NCBI RefSeq assembly: GCF_020171725.1
Contig: NZ_JAIVAJ010000005.1
Location: 372,001 to 436,000 of the forward strand
Reading direction: 5' to 3'
DNA: 64,000 nt
Origin: Halobacillus litoralis
GTDB lineage: Bacteria; Bacillota; Bacilli; Bacillales; Halobacillaceae
The notes under the pieces are model-generated. The model was given only the letters and a program-made list of their open reading frames with translations. It was not told where the DNA came from and did not search any database. A program made the position numbers and the translations under genes. Below, in pieces: positions 42,315-49,997 of the stretch (position 1 is its first letter; each line of letters opens with the position of its first letter).

Positions 42315-43268
42315 ATGAACTATAAATCTTTTATCAAGCAGCATAGGCAGGAGTGGAAACAGTTAGAAGAACTTCTCGAAGTCCTACATAAGAAGAAAGC
42401 CTCTCCCGCTTCGATTGAAGCCTTCCAACGCCTGTACCAGAAGGCCGCACAGCACTTATCATTCAGCCAAACCTACTTCCCGGGCGATGAGGTCACAATC
42501 TATTTGAACAACCTCGTCTCGAAAGCCCACAACACCCTTTATCAAGATCGGGTATCGAATATCGGGCAACTGAAGCAATTCTTCGGAACGACCTTTATCA
42601 AAATTTTCGTGGAGCAGTGGAAGTTCGTGCTGGCAGCTATGCTCCTTTTCGTACTTGGTGGAGCAGCCGCCTTTCTCGCCGTCTCACAAGATGTGATGAA
42701 CGTCTATTCCGTCCTTCCTGAATCGATGGCGCAGAATTTCGACCCGGAAAGCCTCGGCCAGTCGGACGGAGCGGTCAACTCTTCGATTATGAGTGCAGAG
42801 ATTATGACCAATAACATCCGCGTCGCCTTTCTCGCTTTTGCTGGTGGCATCACGTTCGGTCTATTGACGGTTTATGTATTGATCTTCAACGGAATCATCA
42901 TCGGTGGCATCGCCGCCATGTATATGCACGCCGGCAAATCGTATGAGTTCTGGGCATACATTGTGCCTCATGGTGTCATTGAGCTGACGGCGATCTTCAT
43001 TGCGGGAGGAGCCGGCCTGTTAACGGGCTACAAGCTGTTCGTCCCAGGCAATCGTTCCCGGGCCGTGCAATTAAAGGAACAGGCGTTACGTTCTGTCATC
43101 TTACTGATCGGCACGCTGCCGATGTTTATCATCGCTGGGTTGATTGAAGGCTTCATCACACCGGCAGCGATTTCTCTTGAAGCGAAATATGCGGTTGCCT
43201 TTGTGACATTGATTGGTCTTGCGCTTTATATCGGCTTCGGTCAATACCGTCGACTTCAAAGGACGTGA
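42315..43268 (+). CDS. SpoIIM-like (DUF95) membrane protein
   Basis: The 317-residue protein has a helical cytosolic N-terminal region to about residue 95 and about six membrane helices after it, with an insert containing LPESMAQNFDPESLGQSDG. The core helix blocks NNIRVAFLAFAGGITFG and FWAYIVPHGVIELTAIFIAGGAGL are the stage II sporulation protein M signature. SpoIIM itself (about 215 residues) works with SpoIID and SpoIIP in engulfment; these longer homologues occur with MoxR and RDD genes and are not necessarily sporulation proteins. AAAGGTGA precedes the ATG at 42315. Confidence 0.85.
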   Translation: MNYKSFIKQHRQEWKQLEELLEVLHKKKASPASIEAFQRLYQKAAQHLSFSQTYFPGDEVTIYLNNLVSKAHNTLYQDRVSNIGQLKQFFGTTFIKIFVEQWKFVLAAMLLFVLGGAAAFLAVSQDVMNVYSVLPESMAQNFDPESLGQSDGAVNSSIMSAEIMTNNIRVAFLAFAGGITFGLLTVYVLIFNGIIIGGIAAMYMHAGKSYEFWAYIVPHGVIELTAIFIAGGAGLLTGYKLFVPGNRSRAVQLKEQALRSVILLIGTLPMFIIAGLIEGFITPAAISLEAKYAVAFVTLIGLALYIGFGQYRRLQRT

Positions 43269-43395
43269 CGGGTACAGATATTACAAAATATCCCACATGA
43301 CCGCTGAGCTTCCATTACTTTGAGATGTAGTACTAGGACACTTGGAGTATAGCGTAAAAGGAATTGTGGACAACGGTTCTGTTTCCACTCATGGC

Positions 43396-43520
43396 GCAGC
43401 GGACTCCTCAAACAGCGAGACTCCTGTGGGATAAAGGTACAGCGTGAGACCCCGGAAGGCGTAAGCCTGAGGAGGCTCACGGTACCCCACGGAAAGCGAG
43501 TTGTTTGAGGAGCCCGCTGC
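43396..43520 (+). repeat. Structured intergenic repeat, copy 3
   Basis: The arms at 43396-43414 and 43502-43520 (GCAGCGGACTCCTCAAACA and its complement with one mismatch) frame the same blocks as copies 1 and 2: GCGAGACTCC, GTGGGAT, GTGAGACCCC, GGAAGGCGTAAGCCT, GAGGAGGCTC and GGAAAGCGAGTTG. The arm sequence differs from those of the other copies but pairs with itself, so pairing rather than sequence is kept. It lies between two convergent genes, 14 bases from the DUF58 stop. Confidence 0.8.
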
Positions 43521-43534
43521 ATACTCAACTAGAG

Positions 43535-44893
43535 TTAGATTAACCCTTGGTTCAAGATGTCGATATAGCGTGTCACGGCGGTTACGGCTAACCTGTCCTC
43601 GGGGGCTTCGATCATTTGGATGCCCTGCTTCTCCCACTTTCTCACTTCTTTCGTTTTATCCATCTGCTGCTTCTGTGCCATACTTTTGACTATCGCTTCT
43701 TTCGTCGTTCCTGGGAATTGTTTTCCCTTTTGGATCGTCGTTTGATCCTCAATGCCGAGCATGAGGAACATGTGCTTTCGTCTTAGACGTTGAAGGTAGA
43801 ACATGTTCCCTTCTTCGTGAACGAGCGTATTCACATCGCTGAACAATAGGAGAAGGCTTCGCTTTTTCTGAGCGGTTTCAATCTTTTGAAAAAGGGCGGA
43901 ATAGTTGGATTCGGCCTGGCTGGCTTTCAAGCTGTACACTTGCTGCAGAATGGTTTGAAGGTGCTGCATCCCTTTCGCCGGTGGGATATACACCTCTACT
44001 TCCCTGGAAAAGGCAATGACGGATACCGCATCCCCTTTCTTAAGTGCCGCTGTCGCAACCGTAACAGCTGCTTCGAGGGCACGGTCAAGCCGGTTCCCCT
44101 TTTCCAGAGATACGCCCATCATACGCCCGCAATCGATCATCAGTGTAATGTATTTCCCGTGTTCAGGTTCGTATTCGTTCGTCATCAATTCTTGCAGCTT
44201 AGCCGTCTGGCGCCAGTTGATCAGCCTTAAATCATCACCAACGACATAGTTCCTGATTTTCGAAAACTCTCCTGATCCTTGCTTGCGTTTGCGGACGCGA
44301 CTTCCTTCGTACAGTAAATAACGCTGAGCATCTTCTAAGAACTGCCGACTCTCTGTTAAATCAGGAATGACGCGCAGGCGACTCTCCTCATTAACTTTCA
44401 TCTGCTTTTCCCACAATCCGTATTTGGATCGATAACGCACAAATAACGATTCCAACGTGTAATCCCCTCGTTCCTTCGCAACATATGGGATGGAGAGCGT
44501 TACTTTTTTGTCAGAAGGAATGCGCTCTCGAATGGGAAAGGGATTTGAAAATGACGTCGGGAACTGATCGATGACTTGGATGTCCGCTTCATAATCAGAC
44601 GGATTATAAAACGAGACGGTCATCTCAGACTCAAGCCCCCGCTCCACCTCTTCCTCGATTTCTCTATGAATCTGCCATTGCTTTTTGCTGGGCGATAGAC
44701 CTAAGTCGAACAGGCTGACGACCAGCACTCCGAGGTTCATAGCGAGCAAAGTGAACCAGGAAGTCCCGAGTGCGGCGAGAGCTGTCGACAGGACGGACAC
44801 CACAACCATCAAAAGAAGCAGCCGTTGTGTCGGAAGGATCCCTTTATCGCGGAACAGGAACAGATCCCACAAGGCCTTGAATGACTTGGTCAT
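43535..44893 (-). CDS. DUF58-domain protein (YeaD-like)
   Basis: The 452-residue protein has two membrane helices near its N-terminus (about 24-58), a beta-rich region, then the DUF58 core with GEFSKIRNYVVGDDLRLINWRQTAK, and a vWA-like C-terminal domain with the LMIDCGRMMG start (DxGxxM in place of DxSxS). DUF58 proteins act with MoxR AAA+ ATPases as a chaperone-like pair. Its ATG at 44893 lies inside the MoxR gene and overlaps it by 50 bases. It is last in the operon that begins at 48472. Confidence 0.88.
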   Translation of the reverse strand: MTKSFKALWDLFLFRDKGILPTQRLLLLMVVVSVLSTALAALGTSWFTLLAMNLGVLVVSLFDLGLSPSKKQWQIHREIEEEVERGLESEMTVSFYNPSDYEADIQVIDQFPTSFSNPFPIRERIPSDKKVTLSIPYVAKERGDYTLESLFVRYRSKYGLWEKQMKVNEESRLRVIPDLTESRQFLEDAQRYLLYEGSRVRKRKQGSGEFSKIRNYVVGDDLRLINWRQTAKLQELMTNEYEPEHGKYITLMIDCGRMMGVSLEKGNRLDRALEAAVTVATAALKKGDAVSVIAFSREVEVYIPPAKGMQHLQTILQQVYSLKASQAESNYSALFQKIETAQKKRSLLLLFSDVNTLVHEEGNMFYLQRLRRKHMFLMLGIEDQTTIQKGKQFPGTTKEAIVKSMAQKQQMDKTKEVRKWEKQGIQMIEAPEDRLAVTAVTRYIDILNQGLI

Positions 44894-45773
44894 GTGTCGA
44901 TCCCTCCAGTTCCATGTGTGGAGAAAGTATGATTCGATGACGCAGCGCCGGCACGGACACTACCTTCACGTCGTCCGGGGTGACATAGTCACGATCATTC
45001 AAGTAAGCCCAGGCTTTCGACGCGCGGGCAATGGCGATTCCAGCCCTCGTACTTGCTCCGTAACGAATCGATTCGGAATCCCTCGTCTTTCGAACGATCG
45101 ACATCATATATTCATAGACCGACGACTCGATCGTCACTTCCTCTATTTCCCGGGCAATCGCCATAAACGTTTCTATATCCATCACGGCGGAGGTTTGTGC
45201 CGATTTGTTCGAGGACTCAACGGCTTGTCTCAGAACATAAACTTCTTCTTCAAATTCTGGAAAATCCACATGCAGCTTGAATAAGAATCGGTCCTGTTGT
45301 GCTTCAGGAAGCATGTAAGTACCCTCTGACTCTATCGGGTTCTGAGTCGCCACTACAAAAAATGGATCTGGCAGTGGGTAGGTATCTCCCTGGATCGTCA
45401 GCTGCTTTTCCTCCATCGCCTCGAGCAGGGCTGCCTGTGTCTTAGCAGGGGTTCGGTTGATTTCGTCAGCTAGTAAGACATTGGTGAAAACAGGGCCTTT
45501 CAGCGTCTCAAAGCTTCCTGATTTCATGTTATAAATCATGCTCCCTGTAATGTCACTCGGCAGCAGGTCAGGCGTGAATTGGATCCTCTTGAAGTCTCCG
45601 CCAAGCAAGGTGGCAAGCGTACGGACCATCTGGGTTTTCCCCGTTCCCGGAACACCTTCCAACAGAACATGTCCCCCAACGAAGATGGATGACAGCATCA
45701 GCTTCATGTTGCGCGTCTGACCGATGATCCGTTTTTCATATTGGTTCATTAATTGTGATAGTTGTTCATTCAA
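44844..45773 (-). CDS. MoxR-family AAA+ ATPase
   Basis: The 309-residue protein has the AAA+ Walker A motif GVPGTGKTQ (residues 38-46), Walker B LLADEINRTP, sensor 1 ATQNPIE and the arginine-finger region PEAQQDRFLFK. The C-terminal lid ends SPHMELEG...GSVPVPR. MoxR proteins remodel or mature partner proteins, often a vWA-domain protein such as the adjoining DUF58. Its start overlaps the upstream gene's stop by 4 bases (ATGA), so translation is coupled. Confidence 0.93.
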   Translation of the reverse strand: MNEQLSQLMNQYEKRIIGQTRNMKLMLSSIFVGGHVLLEGVPGTGKTQMVRTLATLLGGDFKRIQFTPDLLPSDITGSMIYNMKSGSFETLKGPVFTNVLLADEINRTPAKTQAALLEAMEEKQLTIQGDTYPLPDPFFVVATQNPIESEGTYMLPEAQQDRFLFKLHVDFPEFEEEVYVLRQAVESSNKSAQTSAVMDIETFMAIAREIEEVTIESSVYEYMMSIVRKTRDSESIRYGASTRAGIAIARASKAWAYLNDRDYVTPDDVKVVSVPALRHRIILSPHMELEGSTHDQVIQGLVGSVPVPR

Positions 45774-46876
45774 TCTCCCTGCACCTCTTTTCTAAGATCG
45801 TCGAGCTTCTTGCTCCATTTCAAATAATCGGTCTTACGCATCGACTGCAGATCATCCAGACCGTGCGTATAAGACCTCCATCGCTTCTGCTCATCTTCTG
45901 TCTGGAATTTGGCTATGGATTCTCGAACTTCCTGCCAACTTTCCTTCATCCCGATTCCATAGCGTTTATAAAGCAGTGAGCGCAGATATTCCTCCTGAAT
46001 GCGAATGGACTCTTGATAGAATCCACCCCTTATATACCAGGCAGACAAAGCATGAAGCCGCTCATCTCCAAGCCTCACCGTATGTTCTCTCGGCGTAAAG
46101 ACCGGACCGAACCGCTTCCCTTTCATCCATAACCAAAGAACAGCCAGGATGATCAACTGCAGGGCGAAGACAAGGATCCACTTCGGATAGATTGTCAGAA
46201 CGGTCGGAACATTTTCAGAACCATGTATGTATTCATCGAATAGAACACGGCCAGCGTCTACGTCCTTCAACAGCTGGTCGATCAGATAAGCATGATCTTC
46301 GTTGAGAATCGTACCGTTAGCGGCCCAGCCGGGGTTCATGGAAACGATCAGCTTCCCTTCCCCGTAGGATCGTTGAATCGCCAAAGGACCTTGTCCGTCC
46401 TCGAGAAGCACTTCATCTTCCTCACCTGGGACAAGTCTGAACGTCTGTTCCACAATGGCACGGTAAGATTCACCAAACCCTGTGACCGTCACTGGACCAT
46501 CCTGCCCCATGGCAGGAACGGATCTCGTTCCGAATGAACCTGTTGGATTCTGTTTCATAAAAACAATCGTGTTCCCGCGCTCCATCCAGGCTGTATAGGC
46601 GTTCGATTCTTCCGTCGTCAGCGTGTAGTAAGGCTCTACCATGAATAATGCAGACTGCTGCTGATCAGGCAGCACATCCGGCGCTTGGCGCCACCTGCTC
46701 ATGTCACGCTCAAAAGAAGCGAACTCATACAACGCCTTCACACCGGTCGGGGAAGGGGATGAGGACAAGTAAGGCGGATAACTTTCCGGCTGTCTGGAAG
46801 AAGACAGCACAGCCCCCACAAGTAATACGAACAGACCGAGTGCGATGAAGAGCCATGTTTTCTTATTGCTTTTCAT
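45770..46876 (-). CDS. DUF4350-domain membrane protein
   Basis: The 368-residue protein has an N-terminal membrane helix (about 8-25), an extracellular domain with the DUF4350 pattern (SYPPYLSSSPSPTGVKALYEF and a GATase-like fold with VSMNPGWAAN), and a second helix near residue 250 (WILVFALQLIILAVLWLW). The start is ATG 46876, with GGGAGG upstream inside the end of the DUF4129 gene. The overlap of 14 bases on one side and 4 on the other shows a tight operon. It is likely a structural part of the MoxR-dependent complex. Confidence 0.85.
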   Translation of the reverse strand: MKSNKKTWLFIALGLFVLLVGAVLSSSRQPESYPPYLSSSPSPTGVKALYEFASFERDMSRWRQAPDVLPDQQQSALFMVEPYYTLTTEESNAYTAWMERGNTIVFMKQNPTGSFGTRSVPAMGQDGPVTVTGFGESYRAIVEQTFRLVPGEEDEVLLEDGQGPLAIQRSYGEGKLIVSMNPGWAANGTILNEDHAYLIDQLLKDVDAGRVLFDEYIHGSENVPTVLTIYPKWILVFALQLIILAVLWLWMKGKRFGPVFTPREHTVRLGDERLHALSAWYIRGGFYQESIRIQEEYLRSLLYKRYGIGMKESWQEVRESIAKFQTEDEQKRWRSYTHGLDDLQSMRKTDYLKWSKKLDDLRKEVQGD

Positions 46877-47519
46877 AGACATCCTCCCTTTCCGTCCGGA
46901 TGAGGGAGTGCACTTTTTCATCAAACAAGCGAAAGGGTTCTTCGCTGATGTTCCGGCTTCCGTAGGTGACCTGGTCGAAGAAGACCGCTAATTCATGGAA
47001 GTCTTTCGCCAAGGAACGATCGACTTTGGACAGCTCCTCTACATAGTCACCGTTCGATTTCCACACCTGTGCCGAGACGTATCCTTGGTCATTGAAGTTG
47101 AGGAGGAGAGCAAGGAAACCGTGCCTGACCGCTTCCTTGAGATTTCCTTTTTGACGCATGGACTCCGCCTCTTGTAAGTGCTCTTCATACGTCCATTCCA
47201 AGTGGCTGCTGTGGCTGAGTGGGTTACTCTCCTTCAATGCCTTCTGACGCTTGGTCGACTGTGTCAGCCTGAACGCAAGGAACAGCAGTAATCCCACTCC
47301 AACAATCCCGAACAAGTAAATCAAGCCTTCAACTTGTGGAGAGTTGATGCTTGTATTCGGGAAAATACTTTCGAGCAATCCTTCCAGCCACTCTTTGATC
47401 GCTTCACGAATCGAATCGAGTGGCCCTTCCTCTACATCGTAATACGCCTGGTATTCCTCCTGATTCAGAATCTCTTCGATTTGTTTTTTTGCATCTGTCT
47501 CGTTACTCATCGAAATCAC
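46863..47519 (-). CDS. DUF4129-domain membrane protein
   Basis: The 218-residue protein has one membrane helix (about 65-85), an acidic N-terminal extracellular part and a cytosolic domain with SHLEWTYEEHLQEAESMRQKGNLKEAVRHGFLALL, the DUF4129 signature. GTG at 47519 overlaps the stop of the preceding gene by 4 bases; ATG at 47510 is the alternative. DUF4129 occurs in operons with MoxR, DUF58 and transglutaminase-like genes; function unknown. Confidence 0.85.
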   Translation of the reverse strand: MISMSNETDAKKQIEEILNQEEYQAYYDVEEGPLDSIREAIKEWLEGLLESIFPNTSINSPQVEGLIYLFGIVGVGLLLFLAFRLTQSTKRQKALKESNPLSHSSHLEWTYEEHLQEAESMRQKGNLKEAVRHGFLALLLNFNDQGYVSAQVWKSNGDYVEELSKVDRSLAKDFHELAVFFDQVTYGSRNISEEPFRLFDEKVHSLIRTEREDVYEKQ

Positions 47520-48472
47520 TGATCCGTGGACGAAGCAGCCGGTTCTTCATCCGTTTTGTAGGAAGAAATCATGTCCTGCAAATCACTAGCCTCATTACGT
47601 GTACGAAGATCCGCATATTTCACGGCATAACCGACCATCAACACCATCGTCGTAATGATCGTCGAAATATTCATGAGTACCGTAGAAAGCACGCTCGTTC
47701 CAAGAAGTAAGGACGAAACTCCATCGAATAGGAAAATGACGAGCAGGTTGATGACACCAAGAACGATAAAGAAACCGAATGTCGCCCAGAAGCGTCCCTT
47801 CGTCAGTTTCCAACTTCTTGAAAATCCAGGAGCTACTTTTTCAAAGGTAGTTGCTGCAAAGTACATGCCAAGTTTGATGGCAAAATAAGCCCCTAGTATG
47901 AGGAAGGCAATCAGGATGAAGATGATCATCACAACGGACACCGCGCCACTACCGGTTGTGACTGTGCCGAATCCTCCTATCAAAATGGCAAACACACCGA
48001 TGAACACAAAGATCCCCATAAGCAGGCCGAAGAGCAAGGTGCTTCCGAATAATGGCCAGAATCTTGAGAAGGCAAGCTTGATCACTTCGGATACCGACCA
48101 AGACTCATTCTTCAAGCCACGTGTCGTTCCGATCAAGATGGCGGCGTGCGCCATTGGAATCAGCACAGCAGCTGCGATTGTCGTCAGCGCAATGTATAAA
48201 AATTCCGCTCCACTGCCCATCGACTCAAGGACAAACTGCTGAACCCCCGTCGATTCCGCAGTCGTGTTGAGCGTCTGCATAAATCCACCGCTCGAATCTC
48301 CCTGAAAGAAGCTCGCTCCACCTAAAAATAAGAATATGTAATTGATCAGAAACCCTGGGCCCATCAATAGAAGAAGAATGAGGAAATAGGATTTGAAATG
48401 TGCTTTCGTTAACCGGAAGGTCTTATCCAGGTTCTCCCCGACCGACCTCGGCTGCGTTTTGATCTGTTCCAT
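47516..48472 (-). CDS. Six-helix membrane protein, first gene of the MoxR operon
   Basis: The 318-residue protein has six membrane helices of the glycerophosphodiester phosphodiesterase-membrane-domain type (paired helices near 27-50, 90-118, 135-165, 172-200, 222-248 and 255-285). The RSVGENLDKTFRLTKAHFKSYF start, with an amphipathic helix before the first helix, and the FSRSWKLTKGRFW repeat-like segment are typical. GAAAGGAC precedes the ATG. It is divergent from the NERD gene. Confidence 0.75.
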   Translation of the reverse strand: MEQIKTQPRSVGENLDKTFRLTKAHFKSYFLILLLLMGPGFLINYIFLFLGGASFFQGDSSGGFMQTLNTTAESTGVQQFVLESMGSGAEFLYIALTTIAAAVLIPMAHAAILIGTTRGLKNESWSVSEVIKLAFSRFWPLFGSTLLFGLLMGIFVFIGVFAILIGGFGTVTTGSGAVSVVMIIFILIAFLILGAYFAIKLGMYFAATTFEKVAPGFSRSWKLTKGRFWATFGFFIVLGVINLLVIFLFDGVSSLLLGTSVLSTVLMNISTIITTMVLMVGYAVKYADLRTRNEASDLQDMISSYKTDEEPAASSTDQ

Positions 48473-48595
48473 ACGTTCACGTCCTTTCGATTTCTATAGA
48501 GTCATTTTACCACGTTTACTCCTAAACTTTTACAAAATACGTCAATTTTATATAATAGAAAGTGCCATCTATTACTCTGTGAAAGGAATGATGTC

Positions 48596-49504
48596 ATGAT
48601 TGATAAGCCACGCAACGCCCCGCTGTCCCTACTTGTAATGGAGAGCCTCTTTCTCCGAACTGACCTTTCCTCCACCGAACAAAGCTACTATTGTGATTTG
48701 AAGAAGGGATCCGAAGGAGAGCAGCACTTCGACGAGCTGCTGAACACAGCGGCAAACGAGCATACCGTCACACTCCACGACTTGCTGTTTGAAAGTAACC
48801 GAACTCTTTTTCAGATTGATACCCTTCTCATCACTGGAGAAACCGTCCACTTATTTGAAATCAAGAATTATGAAGGAGACCAACTCTTCTTTGAAGGAAA
48901 GTTCTTCAGAATGCCTAAAGTCGAAATCCTCAACCCTCTTCACCAGATCAACCGCGCCGAGTCTCTATTTTTACGAATGATGAAAAAGTACGGGTTCTCG
49001 CAAAACGTTCAGGGACACGTAATCTTCGTGAACCCCGCATTCACTTTGTATCAATCTCCACTCAACACCCCGATCATTCACCCGACACAGCTTCATTCTT
49101 TTCTAGCTGGCATCTCGCAGCCCACGACTCCCCTCCGTTCAAGAGATTTAAAATTAGCCGACAAGCTCCTTTCCCTGCACACTTCCACCCCACCCTTAAA
49201 AGGTATTCCGATGTATGACTTTGAATCACTGAAAAAAGGAGTCTTCTGCCCTGCCTGTCATTCTTTTAGTCTTTACGTAGAAGGGCATTCGTGCATGTGC
49301 GAGGTCTGTGGAGAGATAGAGCCTTTGAAAGATATGATTGTACGGATGACCGTTGAAGTGAAGACCCTTTTCCCGAAAACAAAGCTGACGACTGAACGGA
49401 TGGATCAGTGGTGCAATGGAATGGTCAGCAGAAAAAGAATTCAAAAGGTGCTGAATGAGCATTTTACTAAAAAAGGAATTAAAAAAGGAGCCTATTACGA
49501 GTGA
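48596..49504 (+). CDS. NERD-domain protein with zinc ribbon
   Basis: The 302-residue protein has an N-terminal nuclease-related domain (about 35-150): KKGSEGEQHFDELL, the IDTLLIT strand and the catalytic-type FEIKNYEG (Asp, Glu, Lys). The fold is close to Holliday-junction-resolvase and restriction-type nucleases, and function of the family is not settled. A C-terminal zinc ribbon with CPAC and CEVC (about 218-240) is followed by a basic helix-turn-helix-like end. AAAGGA precedes the ATG. The tandem repeat array begins just after its stop. Confidence 0.88.
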   Translation: MIDKPRNAPLSLLVMESLFLRTDLSSTEQSYYCDLKKGSEGEQHFDELLNTAANEHTVTLHDLLFESNRTLFQIDTLLITGETVHLFEIKNYEGDQLFFEGKFFRMPKVEILNPLHQINRAESLFLRMMKKYGFSQNVQGHVIFVNPAFTLYQSPLNTPIIHPTQLHSFLAGISQPTTPLRSRDLKLADKLLSLHTSTPPLKGIPMYDFESLKKGVFCPACHSFSLYVEGHSCMCEVCGEIEPLKDMIVRMTVEVKTLFPKTKLTTERMDQWCNGMVSRKRIQKVLNEHFTKKGIKKGAYYE

Positions 49505-49521
49505 GGTAAGATAGCTGAGGC

Positions 49522-49922
49522 TTTATCTACGTTTCTAGTTCTGTGTTGAGGCTGGAAGGTGATGGTCTTGTTTTTATCTACGTTTGGGGCACGCGGCTGT
49601 GGTGAAACGTAGATTATATCGTTTTTATCTACGTTTGAGGCTCGCGGCTGTGGTGAAACGTCGATTATATCGTTTTTATCTACGTTTGAGGCTCGTGGCT
49701 GAAGTGAAACGTCGATTATATCGTTTTTATCTACGTTCGAGGCTCGTGGCTGAAGTGAAACGTCGATTATATCGTTTTCATCTACGTTCGAGGCTCGCGG
49801 CTGTGGTGAAACGTCGATTATATCGTTTTTATCTACGTTTGAGGCTCGCGGCTGTGGTGAAACGTCGATTATATTATTTTTATCTACCTTTTGGCTTCAC
49901 AACAGAATAGAAACGTCGATGA
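49522..49922 (+). repeat. Tandem array of 51-bp hairpin units
   Basis: Six near-identical 51-base units run from 49571 to 49876, flanked by a diverged unit on each side (49522-49570 and 49877-49922). Each unit begins TTTTTATCTACGTTTG and carries GCTGTGGTGAAACGTCGATTATATCG. Within a unit ATCTACGTTT pairs with AAACGT(A/C)GAT, forming a 9- to 10-bp hairpin with a 19-base loop. Changes between units are mostly clustered (GCGG/GTGG, GTGG/AAGT), as expected for gene conversion. The units code for no protein: an open frame of 108 codons is only a product of the period being a multiple of three. Function is unknown. Confidence 0.85.
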
Positions 49923-49956
49923 TCATCCACCTCGCCCCCCCATCTTCTAAAACAAA

Positions 49957-49991
49957 CAAAAAACAGCAGGAAGCCATCCGACTCCCTGCTG
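49957..49991 (-). terminator. Terminator of the M20 dipeptidase gene
   Basis: The stem CAGCAGG / CCTGCTG with a loop of about 14 bases is followed on the minus strand by TTTTTTGTTTG, just beyond the stop codon at 49998. Confidence 0.8.
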
Positions 49992-49997
49992 CCCTTC

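Noticed and set aside
49584..49910. An open frame of 108 codons with 17-residue repeats over the tandem array
   Set aside because: The repeat period of 51 bases is a multiple of three, so an open frame is expected by chance. No ribosome binding site fits, the residues are Arg/Leu/Tyr-rich nonsense, and the units form hairpins.
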